A stretch of 64,000 nt of DNA from Candidatus Melainabacteria bacterium (GTDB taxonomy: Bacteria > Cyanobacteriota > Vampirovibrionia > Obscuribacterales > Obscuribacteraceae): positions 83,816 through 147,815 of the forward strand of contig PLZS01000082.1 of assembly GCA_003153555.1 (NCBI GenBank). Direction: 5' to 3'. A model generated the notes under the pieces. That model searched no databases, was not told the DNA's origin, and saw nothing but the letters and a program-made list of their open reading frames with translations. Both the position numbers and the translations under genes were made by a program. Shown piece after piece: positions 18,087 to 27,070 of the stretch; positions within the stretch are counted from its first letter, which is position 1, and the number at the start of each line of letters is the position of its first letter.

Positions 18087-19076
18087 TCACTTCGCTAAAA
18101 ATTGCTCAGTTCCCTTCAATCGTAATGCAGCAAGCGCGCCAGCAATTGCACCGAAGCTCCTGAAACCGGGATCCAAATCAATCTGGCCAGACATGTTTAC
18201 TTTAAGACGAATACTCTTAAGCAGAAGATTCTCTAAATCCGCACCAATCCCTGGGTGCACGGAAGACGGCAATGGCACATTCAATATATTTGATAGGAAG
18301 TATTTCCCGACCATCTCTTGCAGGCGCACCATCTCCAATAAATTCCCTCCAATTCTTGACAGATCGCTTTCTTGCGAGAAACTGGTTTTTGCTGTCGGTT
18401 GAATGCCCAGTACAACCTCCCAGAGCATCAAACCAAAGGCCAAAAGGTCATCTGGCTCGAGCGCAGGGTAATAGGCAACAGTCGTGATGGCACAGTTGGG
18501 CAGATTGCTACCATTGACCAGATCAAGTCTTCCGAAATATCCGGGATCGATTATAGTGATACCAGATTTGGTGACTAGTATGTTTTCGGGCTTGATGTCA
18601 CCATGATAACGCAACGACTCGCTCTTGCTTAGCTTGTCCAGCGATCTAGCGATCTCGATAGTTTTATCGACAGTAATGGACTGCCTAATCATCAACTGCC
18701 GTAGCGTTTCGCCTTCAACTAATTCCATTTCGTAGTAGGTGAGACCAGGCTGGTCGACCAACCGGTCAACCTTTATCCAGCCTGACTGGCTCACCATGCT
18801 GAGCTGAGCGTGTTGCGTCCTGAGCAGTTTGGCCGCATCAGGAAGAACATCCATGGTGCCACCAGTAATTTGTGCAATCGCCCTGGTGCTCAGGCAATCT
18901 TTTGCTTGCCGCTTGCTCACCAAATCCTGCGGTTTAGCAACCTTGAATGCTTTCTGCTGAGCCGTTTTTAAATGTACACCTCTATAGACAGAGGAGAAGA
19001 TTCCTTCGCCCAGCTTCTGGTCAATTTTGTAGTCGCCTACCTCCAGACCCACCCAACTGAGATCTTGACTGACCAA
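18087..19076 (-). CDS. Atypical Ser/Thr protein kinase
   Basis: The protein has 329 residues and a full protein-kinase-like fold: a glycine loop (KLGEGIFSSVYRG), Lys45 in AFKVAK as the ATP-contact lysine, H158-G-D160 with K162 and N165 as catalytic loop, and D177-P-G as the metal-binding motif. The usual HRD and DFG motifs are thus HGD and DPG, with both catalytic Asp residues kept, so activity is plausible. There is no membrane segment. The start is TTG, supported by GAGG 7 bp upstream. It is likely co-transcribed with the RRE/glycosyltransferase gene 72 bp downstream, whose product it may regulate. Confidence 0.82.
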   Translation of the reverse strand: MVSQDLSWVGLEVGDYKIDQKLGEGIFSSVYRGVHLKTAQQKAFKVAKPQDLVSKRQAKDCLSTRAIAQITGGTMDVLPDAAKLLRTQHAQLSMVSQSGWIKVDRLVDQPGLTYYEMELVEGETLRQLMIRQSITVDKTIEIARSLDKLSKSESLRYHGDIKPENILVTKSGITIIDPGYFGRLDLVNGSNLPNCAITTVAYYPALEPDDLLAFGLMLWEVVLGIQPTAKTSFSQESDLSRIGGNLLEMVRLQEMVGKYFLSNILNVPLPSSVHPGIGADLENLLLKSIRLKVNMSGQIDLDPGFRSFGAIAGALAALRLKGTEQFLAK

Positions 19077-19145
19077 TTAAATGCCTCGACGCTTATCCAG
19101 CACTGAATGATAGCTTCTATTTACCAGGAAACAAACCCGAAAAGA

Positions 19146-21374
19146 CTAATAAACAATCTCAGTATTGGGCAGCTGTTTCTGTAGCCAATCGACGCTCGTT
19201 TGGGTGAATTTGGTGCCCGTGACATCAACCTTTTTTAAGTTCGGCATTCTGCCAAGGCTGCCCAAACCTGACTCAGGTCCTATATTTGTATAGCTCAAGT
19301 CAACGGCTTCCAGAGTTGGGATACGCTCCAACGATGATAAAACGGAGCCGGTTATTTGGGTGCCAGATAAAGACACCGACTTGAGCGGCAATTTTTCCAG
19401 AAATCCTAAACCTTCACCTCCAGCACCAACATGAGTGCCGTCCAGTTTGATATCCGTGATGTTGCGATTATTGCCGATCGCATTTAGTTTTGCAGCGCCT
19501 ACGGGCTCTCTCGTCAGATCAAGCGACGTCAGCTCACTGGCTTGGTTAAGCAGCTGCCCCTGTCCCATGCGAATCAAAAGCCGCGAGGCGTCTGTTGTCT
19601 TGGCAGAACTTTGTGATGAGCGAATGTCAGAAATTAGTTGCTTGGCGACAGCGGGTTTGACGACGTTTTGAACATGATCGATGCGTTCCTGCAGGGCAGC
19701 TGCATCAACGTTGGAAAGAGAGCCGGATTGCAAGGTTTTGGCCACTGCATCAGCGAGAAAAACGCTTTGAATTGGAGCTTGCTGAATCAGTTGCTGGAAT
19801 TCAGCAGATTTTGGGTTAGGGTTAACAAACTGCTCGCCCATTAACACCGCCCAGCGCTCTTCAGGACCGTCGTTAGCGCGCGCACGAGGTTGATACTTCG
19901 CTCCTTCATATTTAGCTGCCAGATCGAAACCAGAACTTTCCAGTTGATTCTGCCATCGCAGCTGGTGTGCCCATTCATGTCGCAATTCATCACCAAGGGA
20001 AGCATCTACATTCTTCCTGAAGAATGTGACTGTTCCATTATCCAAAGACTCTGCCTGTGATTCGAAATTGGAACTGGAACTTTGCTTCTGGTGATAGGGG
20101 TCCATCGGGTTGGCTTCATTTGACAGGTAGATTTTTTCAATCAACTCATTAGGCAGTGTATCCAAATGAGCAATGTAATCTTCAGGCAAAGCCCGATGCA
20201 GTAGATCCGGATCGAGAGCTGTGCCATTGCTCTGGGTGCTCTTTCCTTCTAATCCCAATCTAAATTGACGCACCGCGTCCAACTGTTGGGCATACTCTTC
20301 AGGAACGACTATTCGCGTGGAATGTCCTTCCACCGAATACACTCTCACTGGTGTGTCTTGATATTCAATACTAGTGTTCCTAAATTGTTTGGCAGACTCG
20401 AAATTAGGCAGTGCTCCAGGCTTGGCGACAGGAATCGATTCAGTGGAGGTCTGATAGCCAGTCAGGCGACCGGCAATGTCAGACACCGGCGTCTTAATAT
20501 CGAATTCTGTTTTTCTTGGCTTCAAGGCGTCGGTTGCAGCCATGCGGTTGGTTGGGCTTTCAGGCTTAAAGTTCAATTGTTCTCCAGAACCTGGAGATAC
20601 AGTTTCGGCGCCGGCGCCTCCACTTCGATTCGCACGCCAGTTCTCTGCCGCACCCACTCCGTGCGTCAATGCGGCTAATGCACCGCCTACAGTGACGAAA
20701 TCCATCGCCGATTGTTTTAGCTCACTGCCAGTAGCGAAGCGTCCCTGTCCGAGCAGCGACTGACCCTCTGCGCTAACGATGCCGGCTGGCACACCTGCAA
20801 TCATGGTCGACCCTACAGATTTGAAAGTATTCGCCAGAGCGCTTGTACTTGGTTTGAAGATGCCCATTTTGGCTAGAGATTCAGATACGCCGGTTAGCGT
20901 GGCAAATGTTGCCCCATCCACTGCGGCGTTACGCAATCGAGCCCAGCCTGGATTCTTTTCATCGGCAGAAACGGGATTAAAGATTCCACCGTACACAGCC
21001 CCTGAAAGACCAGCTCTAGCGACGGATGACTCAAGAAAAGGCGTCATCGACAGGCTTTTTGCAATTGAAGTGTCGGCCAGTCCGCCTGCCACTTTGCCAA
21101 CGCCTTTGGAGACGAGGAAATAGGGTATGACCATGCCGATGGCGCCGCCAATCTTTTGAGCGTAGCTATCTGCTGTCGATGTTGGTTCCGACGGAGCCCC
21201 GACTATCGTCAGAGGTTTAATGTTTGTGCCCGCGACTTCATTAACTAGCTGGGTGACGCCGTTGACTGGATTCTCGACTGCTGAGTGGAACAAAGACTGC
21301 CCGAAATCCGAAGCGACCGTGCCAAAGCTCGAATCCTTGTGCTGGTTGTCTCTGATAACGAATTCTTGTCCCAC
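19146..21374 (-). CDS. Large protein: hydrophobic N-terminal module, HExxH zincin-like domain, leucine-rich repeats
   Basis: The protein has 742 residues. Residues 1-245 form a module nearly identical to that of the gene at 22422-26756, with Gly/Ala-rich hydrophobic stretches (about 73-100, 120-130, 190-240) but no signal peptide. Residues about 330-540 contain H466-E-W-A-H470, a zinc-metalloprotease HExxH motif, followed by EERWA at 505-509, which could give the third Glu ligand. Residues 615-742 are leucine-rich repeats (LTSLDL, ITDIKL, LKSVSLSGTQI, LEAVDLSYTNI, LKKVDVTGTKF), the kind that bind protein partners. The start GTG has AGAGG just upstream, as in its paralogue. A membrane-inserting or delivery role for the N-module and a protease role for the middle are inferences. 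Confidence 0.7.
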   Translation of the reverse strand: MGQEFVIRDNQHKDSSFGTVASDFGQSLFHSAVENPVNGVTQLVNEVAGTNIKPLTIVGAPSEPTSTADSYAQKIGGAIGMVIPYFLVSKGVGKVAGGLADTSIAKSLSMTPFLESSVARAGLSGAVYGGIFNPVSADEKNPGWARLRNAAVDGATFATLTGVSESLAKMGIFKPSTSALANTFKSVGSTMIAGVPAGIVSAEGQSLLGQGRFATGSELKQSAMDFVTVGGALAALTHGVGAAENWRANRSGGAGAETVSPGSGEQLNFKPESPTNRMAATDALKPRKTEFDIKTPVSDIAGRLTGYQTSTESIPVAKPGALPNFESAKQFRNTSIEYQDTPVRVYSVEGHSTRIVVPEEYAQQLDAVRQFRLGLEGKSTQSNGTALDPDLLHRALPEDYIAHLDTLPNELIEKIYLSNEANPMDPYHQKQSSSSNFESQAESLDNGTVTFFRKNVDASLGDELRHEWAHQLRWQNQLESSGFDLAAKYEGAKYQPRARANDGPEERWAVLMGEQFVNPNPKSAEFQQLIQQAPIQSVFLADAVAKTLQSGSLSNVDAAALQERIDHVQNVVKPAVAKQLISDIRSSQSSAKTTDASRLLIRMGQGQLLNQASELTSLDLTREPVGAAKLNAIGNNRNITDIKLDGTHVGAGGEGLGFLEKLPLKSVSLSGTQITGSVLSSLERIPTLEAVDLSYTNIGPESGLGSLGRMPNLKKVDVTGTKFTQTSVDWLQKQLPNTEIVY

Positions 21375-21468
21375 AACGCCTCTACTCTTAGCTTCTCAGG
21401 GAGTTTATTGCCAGGCTGGGTCGTTTTCAATGGGGAAGTTACCATGGTGGGACGGTAATACGCATACT

Positions 21469-21480
21469 GGGCGCGCGCCC
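21469..21480. repeat. 12-bp perfect palindrome in GC-rich leader
   Basis: GGGCGCGCGCCC is a perfect palindrome in the 202-bp gap upstream of the 742-residue protein gene. A looser inverted repeat (TTACC...GGTAA, about 21439-21459) containing CCATGGTGG lies nearby. The stretch has no coding potential. Confidence 0.35.
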
Positions 21481-21576
21481 TGGCGCAGGCTTAAGGCAGC
21501 GAGACGCCCTAGTACTATCGGCAGGTTTGAGCCGCGGTTCTGAGCCGCACCTGGTTCGTGGACAGACCGGGTGCTG

Positions 21577-22422
21577 CTAGTCGACTATTATTTGGCAGTT
21601 GGGCAAAAGCTTTTCTAGGGCGTCTTTTGACGCCACCAGGGCCGTGTCACTAATATCAAGTTTCGTCAGTCCAGTTAGTTCTGCAAGACTCGCCAGAGCA
21701 GAGTCGTTGACTTGAGTTCCCGAAAGGTTCAGCTCTTCCAGGCGAGTTAGAGAACGCAAAGGTGTAAGAGAGGAACTCATCACCTTCGTGTCGGACAAGT
21801 CCAGCTTGCATAGGTTGCTCAGATTCGCTAAAAAGCCTGTGCCCTCTCGACTAATGAGCGTTTGGCTCAAGTTTAATTCCTCGAGACTTTTCATCGCCCC
21901 CAGTTTTCCTAAGGCCGAGTTTGTGTGCGGCTCATTGGCAAAATTAGCTACTCTGATGGGCAAACTTGCCAGTTGAGACTCAGTGCCCAGAAGCAGTAGA
22001 AGCCTAATTGCAAAGTCGTAGTCGTCATCACCAGTGCTTGTAACGGTCTTGAGCATAGCCATGAGCGCTTCTTGTGCTTCTACAAGAATTTGATCGGTAA
22101 CCATTTGCAGGCGTTTTTCCAATTCTACTTGCTGACGATCGTTCGTTTCATCCAGATTGCGTTGCAGAACTCCGGCTAGAACTACCGCTCGAAGCGGCGC
22201 CTGCGAAATTAACAAGGCAAAATTCTCGTCGCCGGCTAAAAGAAAACCGTCGACAAGATGGATTGTCCAATTCTCAAGATCGCCTCCGCTAGCAGTCGGC
22301 TCAATGAAATATCCTCGCCTTTCCAACCAGGCCGCATAGCGAAAGAAATGAGTGAGCACTTCATATTTGAACCAGAGCTGGTGTGCCCACCGCACTTTTT
22401 CATCTAGCTGAATTTCGCTCAC
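21577..22422 (-). CDS. Leucine-rich repeat protein with degenerate zincin remnant
   Basis: The protein has 281 residues. Its first residues (DEKVRWAHQLWFKYEV) align with the HExxH region of the 742-residue protein (DELRHEWAHQL), but the key His and Glu are replaced by Val and Arg, so zinc binding is lost. The following helical part (about 60-150) aligns with the region after the motif (ISQAPLRAVVLAG against IQQAPIQSVFLAD). Residues 160-281 are leucine-rich repeats (LEELNLSQTLI, LCKLDLSDTKV, LEELNLSGTQV, LTKLDISDTAL) ending LPNCQI like the paralogue's LPNTEI. The GTG start overlaps the upstream stop codon by one base (TAGTG), so it is translationally coupled to the 1444-residue gene and may be its detached C-terminal part. 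Confidence 0.7.
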   Translation of the reverse strand: MSEIQLDEKVRWAHQLWFKYEVLTHFFRYAAWLERRGYFIEPTASGGDLENWTIHLVDGFLLAGDENFALLISQAPLRAVVLAGVLQRNLDETNDRQQVELEKRLQMVTDQILVEAQEALMAMLKTVTSTGDDDYDFAIRLLLLLGTESQLASLPIRVANFANEPHTNSALGKLGAMKSLEELNLSQTLISREGTGFLANLSNLCKLDLSDTKVMSSSLTPLRSLTRLEELNLSGTQVNDSALASLAELTGLTKLDISDTALVASKDALEKLLPNCQIIVD

Positions 22423-25400
22423 TACTTAACGCCTAGTACTTCACTGGCAATGGTCGATACATCGCCGCCGTTGTATCCCCATTCGCGAAACTTTTCCACT
22501 TCCTTGAATTTCGCCATTGCCATATCTGGACTCAATTTCATTCCCTGAGACTGAGCATACTGGAAGAACTCGTGGACGCGATCAATGTCATCAGACACCT
22601 TGCTGGCTGGTTTTGATGCGTACATTTTAGCAAGCGCAGGCATGTATTCCTCAGCAATAGGAAATTCCGCAGTCCACATCGCCAGTTCTTTTGCTGTTTG
22701 TGGGTCCATTGATGGGGCAAGCGAACGCAGCTTGGATACGACAAGCCCTTGTGGCGCCTCGCTTGCATCCATGCCCAGTTCACGCACACTGCTCTCGGCC
22801 GCAATGACATCATCCCAGGTGACATTTTCAGGCAAATTTCTCTTCACTTCCAAAAGCGAACGAGCCATAGAGGGAGACAAATCAGGCTGCTTAAGTTCGA
22901 CTCTCAGTTTCAGCGTATCTCTGGCTAGAGCCATCTTTTGCGGTTCAGTCAAATCAGAAAGAGTAGTGTCAGTTCGCGCCTCAGAATCCAGATCCAGTTT
23001 CGCTCTGCCCAGAGCCACGCTGTCCGTAGCTGCCGCCCTGACGATGCCACCATTTTCGATGGCATCACCGAGGACTCGAATGGACGGATATTCATTGAAA
23101 ATTCGCTCGTTAGTCTTGCCGGCAAAATTGAATCGGGGTGGCGTACTTCCAAGTTTTCGCAAGGCTCTTGGATCAGATTCTGCATACAGTGAAGTTGCTT
23201 TATCCATGTTGCTCTTCAATGACCCAAGCGTGACCTCACGCTCAATGGAGTATGGCTGGTTCGGGTCAGCCGGCTCAATGCCGACCAGATGTCCATCGTT
23301 GTATACGCGAACGGCTTTTATGTTTGAATTGGGAACGTTGCGCGGAAACTCGACATAAGAATCGTGGTAATTTGTCTGACCGACCGTCATTTCAACTGGT
23401 GTCATATTTGGTGCTTCAGGGTTGACACGAACATCGACGGCCGCTGCCATGCTTGGCAGAACGTCCTGGGCAAACTCGGTTTCGATTCTCCTTGGCGTGA
23501 AAGAGCTATGGGCGCGATGCCTGAGCTGATTGTAGAAGGAACGCTCGGGCTCGCCAAGCTCGTTCAGATTTCTGCCAATTTGCTGCTCGAAGCGATTGAT
23601 TTCGTTTGGCGTGGTCAAAACTTGTCTGCCTTCATCTGCTGTGAGACTATCAGCCTCGGCTGAGGTTAGCACTCTTCTGAACGACGGGAAAGGCATATTG
23701 CCTGAACCGTAAGGACGCTCTAACGCTGTCAGATCTAGCTTCGGAACTTTGCTTCCTTCTGCCAGAAAACGGCTCAAAGACGCCTCTAACTCTGCATTCG
23801 TCAAAGGTCCGCCACCATATGGTCTATTTACTGGCAGTGCCCAATCGCCTTTGCCATCTCTTGCCTTACCTTCCACGGTGCTAGCGTCTTTAGCAAAGTC
23901 TACCGGCACCCACTTCTTCGTCTTAACGTTGAGGAAGGCGCCGTCTATGCCTGCCGAGTCTGCCAGTGATGCATTGGCAGATGGCACAAACACCCAGCCG
24001 TCGCCTAACTGATCGTTGGCAGCCAAATCGCGCACTTGTTTTGAAGCGCGAAATTCGTCAATATGACCGCCTTTTTGACTGGCTGGCATATCAATCTGCA
24101 AGGAATGTCGAGTCAGATCGCTGTAGAGCTTGACCGCGCTGCTGTCAGCACCAGCCGCCATAATTTGCGAGAAGGCAATACGGATATTGCCGTCTGCACC
24201 CATATCCAGCAGTCTAATCACGTTTTTGCCGACTGCAGGACCGATCGATTTATTGCCCTCGAAGCCGCGGAAGGCATCTGAGACGTTATCTGTTTGTATT
24301 CTCATCGCGACTATTTCAGCAGGTGTAGCCGCGGACTTAATGTTGTAAATATCGAGTCGGTCACGCAGCACGCGCTGCATATCAGACTTGAAGTCTACAG
24401 GCAAGTCGCTGACTTTGTCGAGCTGCGAAGCCAGTTGTGAGTAGCGTTGCACGTCTGCTGGATGAATGTCTGCTCTCAGCGCAAAATCCAGATTGATACC
24501 GGGATTAGTGGCACGCAATTCTAGCAATTGCTTCAACGCCGGGGCGATTTGATCTAGCTGAGGCACGAGATCCAATTTCTTCGCCAGTGCCTGATACTCG
24601 CGTGGATCGGCAGCTCTGAGCTCCGCCTTAACGGCGTTCATGAACTCGATTCGATCTGCAGGAGAAAGTTCAGACGACCTGAGTTTATTTTCCACAGAAT
24701 CAAGCTGCCGCTTTACGAGGGACAACTCATTGGGGCTGCTGCGCAGAACTTGATTGTCCCTGCCCAAAGCTCTAGCTATTTGTGGGTTTTCAGATGCCAG
24801 CGTGTTAGGGGAGACTTCCAACTTTACACCGTCGACCTTGGACAAACGAATCGTGCCATCAGAATTGGTGCCCTGAACGATCCAACCGCCATCTTTTAGC
24901 CCGCCACTGCCAAGCGGAATTTCATACTCTTCACCGATCTTGGCTGTACGACCGGGATTGGACTGTGCTAACTGGTCGGCTGCTATCGATGTGATACCAT
25001 CCCGGCGGATGACGAGATCTCCTGAGTTGGCCGGTTTCTCATCTGACAGGCGCCATTGCATGTCGTCATGCGTGATCGCATCGCCTCGCTTAAGATTGAA
25101 TTGTTCCGGCTTAGCAATAGCCGCTTCGCCTGTGCCAAATTCTCTGGCCGGCGTCAGATTTGCTAACTGATCTATTTCAGTGCCGAGGATGTTGTTTCTA
25201 GGGTCATAAACTAAATTTTCGCCCTTGAGATGCAACTCGGTAAAAGCATGATTGGGAGAGAACCCCGCCGGCAATCCACCAGATGGCACTTTGCCTAAAT
25301 AGCCAGTGCTCATCGAAACATCGAGACCAAAATTATCGCCCAGTATTTTCATCAGCATCGCTTGCGGTTGACATGCTCCCGCACCTTCACCCAGGGCAGC

Positions 25401-26756
25401 GCGCTGAATGTAGTCTCCTAAGAGGATGCGCTTGTTGCCATTCTGGCTGCGAAACATGGCGTCTGCATCGTCAACGTGTTTGCTTGACCATCCAGCTGGT
25501 TCCATTTTCTCTTTTGAAAATGCTGCCAGCGCCTCTGCCAGTTTCTTTGGATCGTTTCTGAACTGGTCAAATTTGGCGTGAGCTTCAGCAATGGTATCGC
25601 GCAGCACAGCATCCCCAGCACGATCGTAGACGATGCCTGGGCGATTTGGATCTGTCCAATTGCCGTCAGGACCGACTCTGGTCTCTCCCGAGACGCTTTG
25701 AAATCCTTCCTGCAATTTGCCGCGCACCTGTCCACTTTCTTTATAAGCGTTCGACTGATTAACGGCCTTGGCGGTAGCGGCCACATCTGCTTGACCGGGT
25801 CGCACCTGATATTCCATGACTGGGCGCACCTCAATTCTTGGGGTTTGCGCATCAATGCGTACGAAAGTTTCAGTGCCGTTTTCGACAACCGGACGAGTCG
25901 CAGGTTCACCACCAATGGTGGCAAATGATCTAGCCTCTTCTGCATTAACAGGCTTGAAGTTTAGTGGCTCTGCAGATCCGGAAGCAAGTGGTTCCGCACC
26001 GGTGCGATACGAACCCCAGGCGGCTTGCGTCGCTGAGACTCCATGTGTTAACGCAGCAAGTGCACCGCCGATGGTGACGAAATCCATCGCCGATTGTTTC
26101 AGCTCACTGCCGGTAGCAAACCGTCCCTGGCTGAGCAGCGCATGACCTTCAGCGCTGACGATGCCGGCTGGCACGCCTGCTATCATGGTCGCTCCTACAG
26201 ATTTGAAAGTGTTAGCCAGAGCGCTTGTAGCTGGTTTGAAGATTCCCAGCTTGGCTAAAGATTCCGAGGTCCCAGTCAAAGTGGCAAATGTCACACCATC
26301 CACGGCGGCATTACGAACACGCGCCCAGGATGGACTTTTCTCATCAGGCGAAACAGGGTTAAAAACTCCACCGTAAACGGCTCCAGAAAGACCGGCTTTA
26401 ACAACAGACGACTCGAGAAAAGGCGTCATCGACAAACTTTTAGCCATGGATGTTCCGGCGAATCCATCTACGACCCGACCGACGCCTTTGGAGACGAGGA
26501 AATATGGCACGACCATACCGATGGCGCCGCCAATTTTTTGAGCGTAGCTATCGGCTGTCGATGTTGCTTCCGAAGGTGCGCCGACGATCATCAGAGGTTT
26601 AATGTTTGTGCCGGTCACTTCGTTGACTAGCTGAGTTACGCCGTTAACTGGAGACTCGATTGCCGAATGGAACAAAGACTGCCCGAAGTCGCAAGCGATC
26701 GTGCCAACGCCCGTTTCCTTGTGCTGGTTGTCTTTGATTACGAACTCTTGTCCCAC
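22422..26756 (-). CDS. Giant protein: shared N-terminal module plus transglutaminase-like domain
   Basis: The protein has 1444 residues. Residues 1-245 are nearly identical to the N-terminal module of the 742-residue protein. Residues about 385-530 look like a transglutaminase-type cysteine-protease fold: Cys462 in GAGACQPQAMLMKIL, His503 in SPNHAFTELHL and Asp518 in LVYDPRN are in the order and spacing of the Cys-His-Asp triad. The remainder (550-1444) is mostly charged helical sequence with a few beta-rich parts, without recognised domains. The GTG start with AGAGG matches the paralogue. It has no signal peptide. The stop overlaps the start of the LRR gene. Function is unknown; cross-linking or peptide cleavage by the middle domain is an inference from the motif. 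Confidence 0.65.
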   Translation of the reverse strand: MGQEFVIKDNQHKETGVGTIACDFGQSLFHSAIESPVNGVTQLVNEVTGTNIKPLMIVGAPSEATSTADSYAQKIGGAIGMVVPYFLVSKGVGRVVDGFAGTSMAKSLSMTPFLESSVVKAGLSGAVYGGVFNPVSPDEKSPSWARVRNAAVDGVTFATLTGTSESLAKLGIFKPATSALANTFKSVGATMIAGVPAGIVSAEGHALLSQGRFATGSELKQSAMDFVTIGGALAALTHGVSATQAAWGSYRTGAEPLASGSAEPLNFKPVNAEEARSFATIGGEPATRPVVENGTETFVRIDAQTPRIEVRPVMEYQVRPGQADVAATAKAVNQSNAYKESGQVRGKLQEGFQSVSGETRVGPDGNWTDPNRPGIVYDRAGDAVLRDTIAEAHAKFDQFRNDPKKLAEALAAFSKEKMEPAGWSSKHVDDADAMFRSQNGNKRILLGDYIQRAALGEGAGACQPQAMLMKILGDNFGLDVSMSTGYLGKVPSGGLPAGFSPNHAFTELHLKGENLVYDPRNNILGTEIDQLANLTPAREFGTGEAAIAKPEQFNLKRGDAITHDDMQWRLSDEKPANSGDLVIRRDGITSIAADQLAQSNPGRTAKIGEEYEIPLGSGGLKDGGWIVQGTNSDGTIRLSKVDGVKLEVSPNTLASENPQIARALGRDNQVLRSSPNELSLVKRQLDSVENKLRSSELSPADRIEFMNAVKAELRAADPREYQALAKKLDLVPQLDQIAPALKQLLELRATNPGINLDFALRADIHPADVQRYSQLASQLDKVSDLPVDFKSDMQRVLRDRLDIYNIKSAATPAEIVAMRIQTDNVSDAFRGFEGNKSIGPAVGKNVIRLLDMGADGNIRIAFSQIMAAGADSSAVKLYSDLTRHSLQIDMPASQKGGHIDEFRASKQVRDLAANDQLGDGWVFVPSANASLADSAGIDGAFLNVKTKKWVPVDFAKDASTVEGKARDGKGDWALPVNRPYGGGPLTNAELEASLSRFLAEGSKVPKLDLTALERPYGSGNMPFPSFRRVLTSAEADSLTADEGRQVLTTPNEINRFEQQIGRNLNELGEPERSFYNQLRHRAHSSFTPRRIETEFAQDVLPSMAAAVDVRVNPEAPNMTPVEMTVGQTNYHDSYVEFPRNVPNSNIKAVRVYNDGHLVGIEPADPNQPYSIEREVTLGSLKSNMDKATSLYAESDPRALRKLGSTPPRFNFAGKTNERIFNEYPSIRVLGDAIENGGIVRAAATDSVALGRAKLDLDSEARTDTTLSDLTEPQKMALARDTLKLRVELKQPDLSPSMARSLLEVKRNLPENVTWDDVIAAESSVRELGMDASEAPQGLVVSKLRSLAPSMDPQTAKELAMWTAEFPIAEEYMPALAKMYASKPASKVSDDIDRVHEFFQYAQSQGMKLSPDMAMAKFKEVEKFREWGYNGGDVSTIASEVLGVK

Positions 26757-27070
26757 GTCGCCTCTGCTGTAAGCTAATTGGCCCTTGCAGTCATACCGTA
26801 TCTAGATACCCGAAATTGGCTGCTGATAATCATTTTGCGGGCGCGGAATTGCACCAAGGCTGGCATTTCTGCCAAGTTTGAGCCAAGTAAAACAGCTTCT
26901 CACGACTCCATAGCAACTGCTGCTGCATTTACATCAAACCGCATCAAACCGCTTGACTTGCCGATTTCGTCTTGTATTGCGCTCGACTTACTATATGAAT
27001 TAATAAATCGTTTAAAAAAAAGGATGGATCTGGCAGCGCCGAAGCGCTGCCAGCCCAACAATCAGAAAAC
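26757..27070. other. Intergenic stretch without recognised gene
   Basis: These 314 bases lie between the start of the giant gene and the 3' end of the MBL-fold nuclease gene. Apart from the hairpin at 27012-27053 nothing is seen. An open frame that runs rightwards into the nuclease gene is an antisense shadow of that gene. Confidence 0.5.
27012..27053 (-). terminator. Leftward hairpin plus T-tract, probable terminator
   Basis: CTGGCAGCGC (27030-27039) and GCGCTGCCAG (27044-27053) form a perfect 10-bp stem with a 4-nt loop. Read leftwards it is followed, after about 9 nt, by a run of eight T. It lies just after the stop of the nuclease gene. The gap before the T-run is longer than ideal. Confidence 0.7.

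Noticed and set aside
22585..23358. Rightward open frame of 257 codons inside the 1444-residue gene
   Set aside because: It is antisense to a gene with clear motifs and a paralogue, has no ribosome site and low-complexity Ser-rich product.
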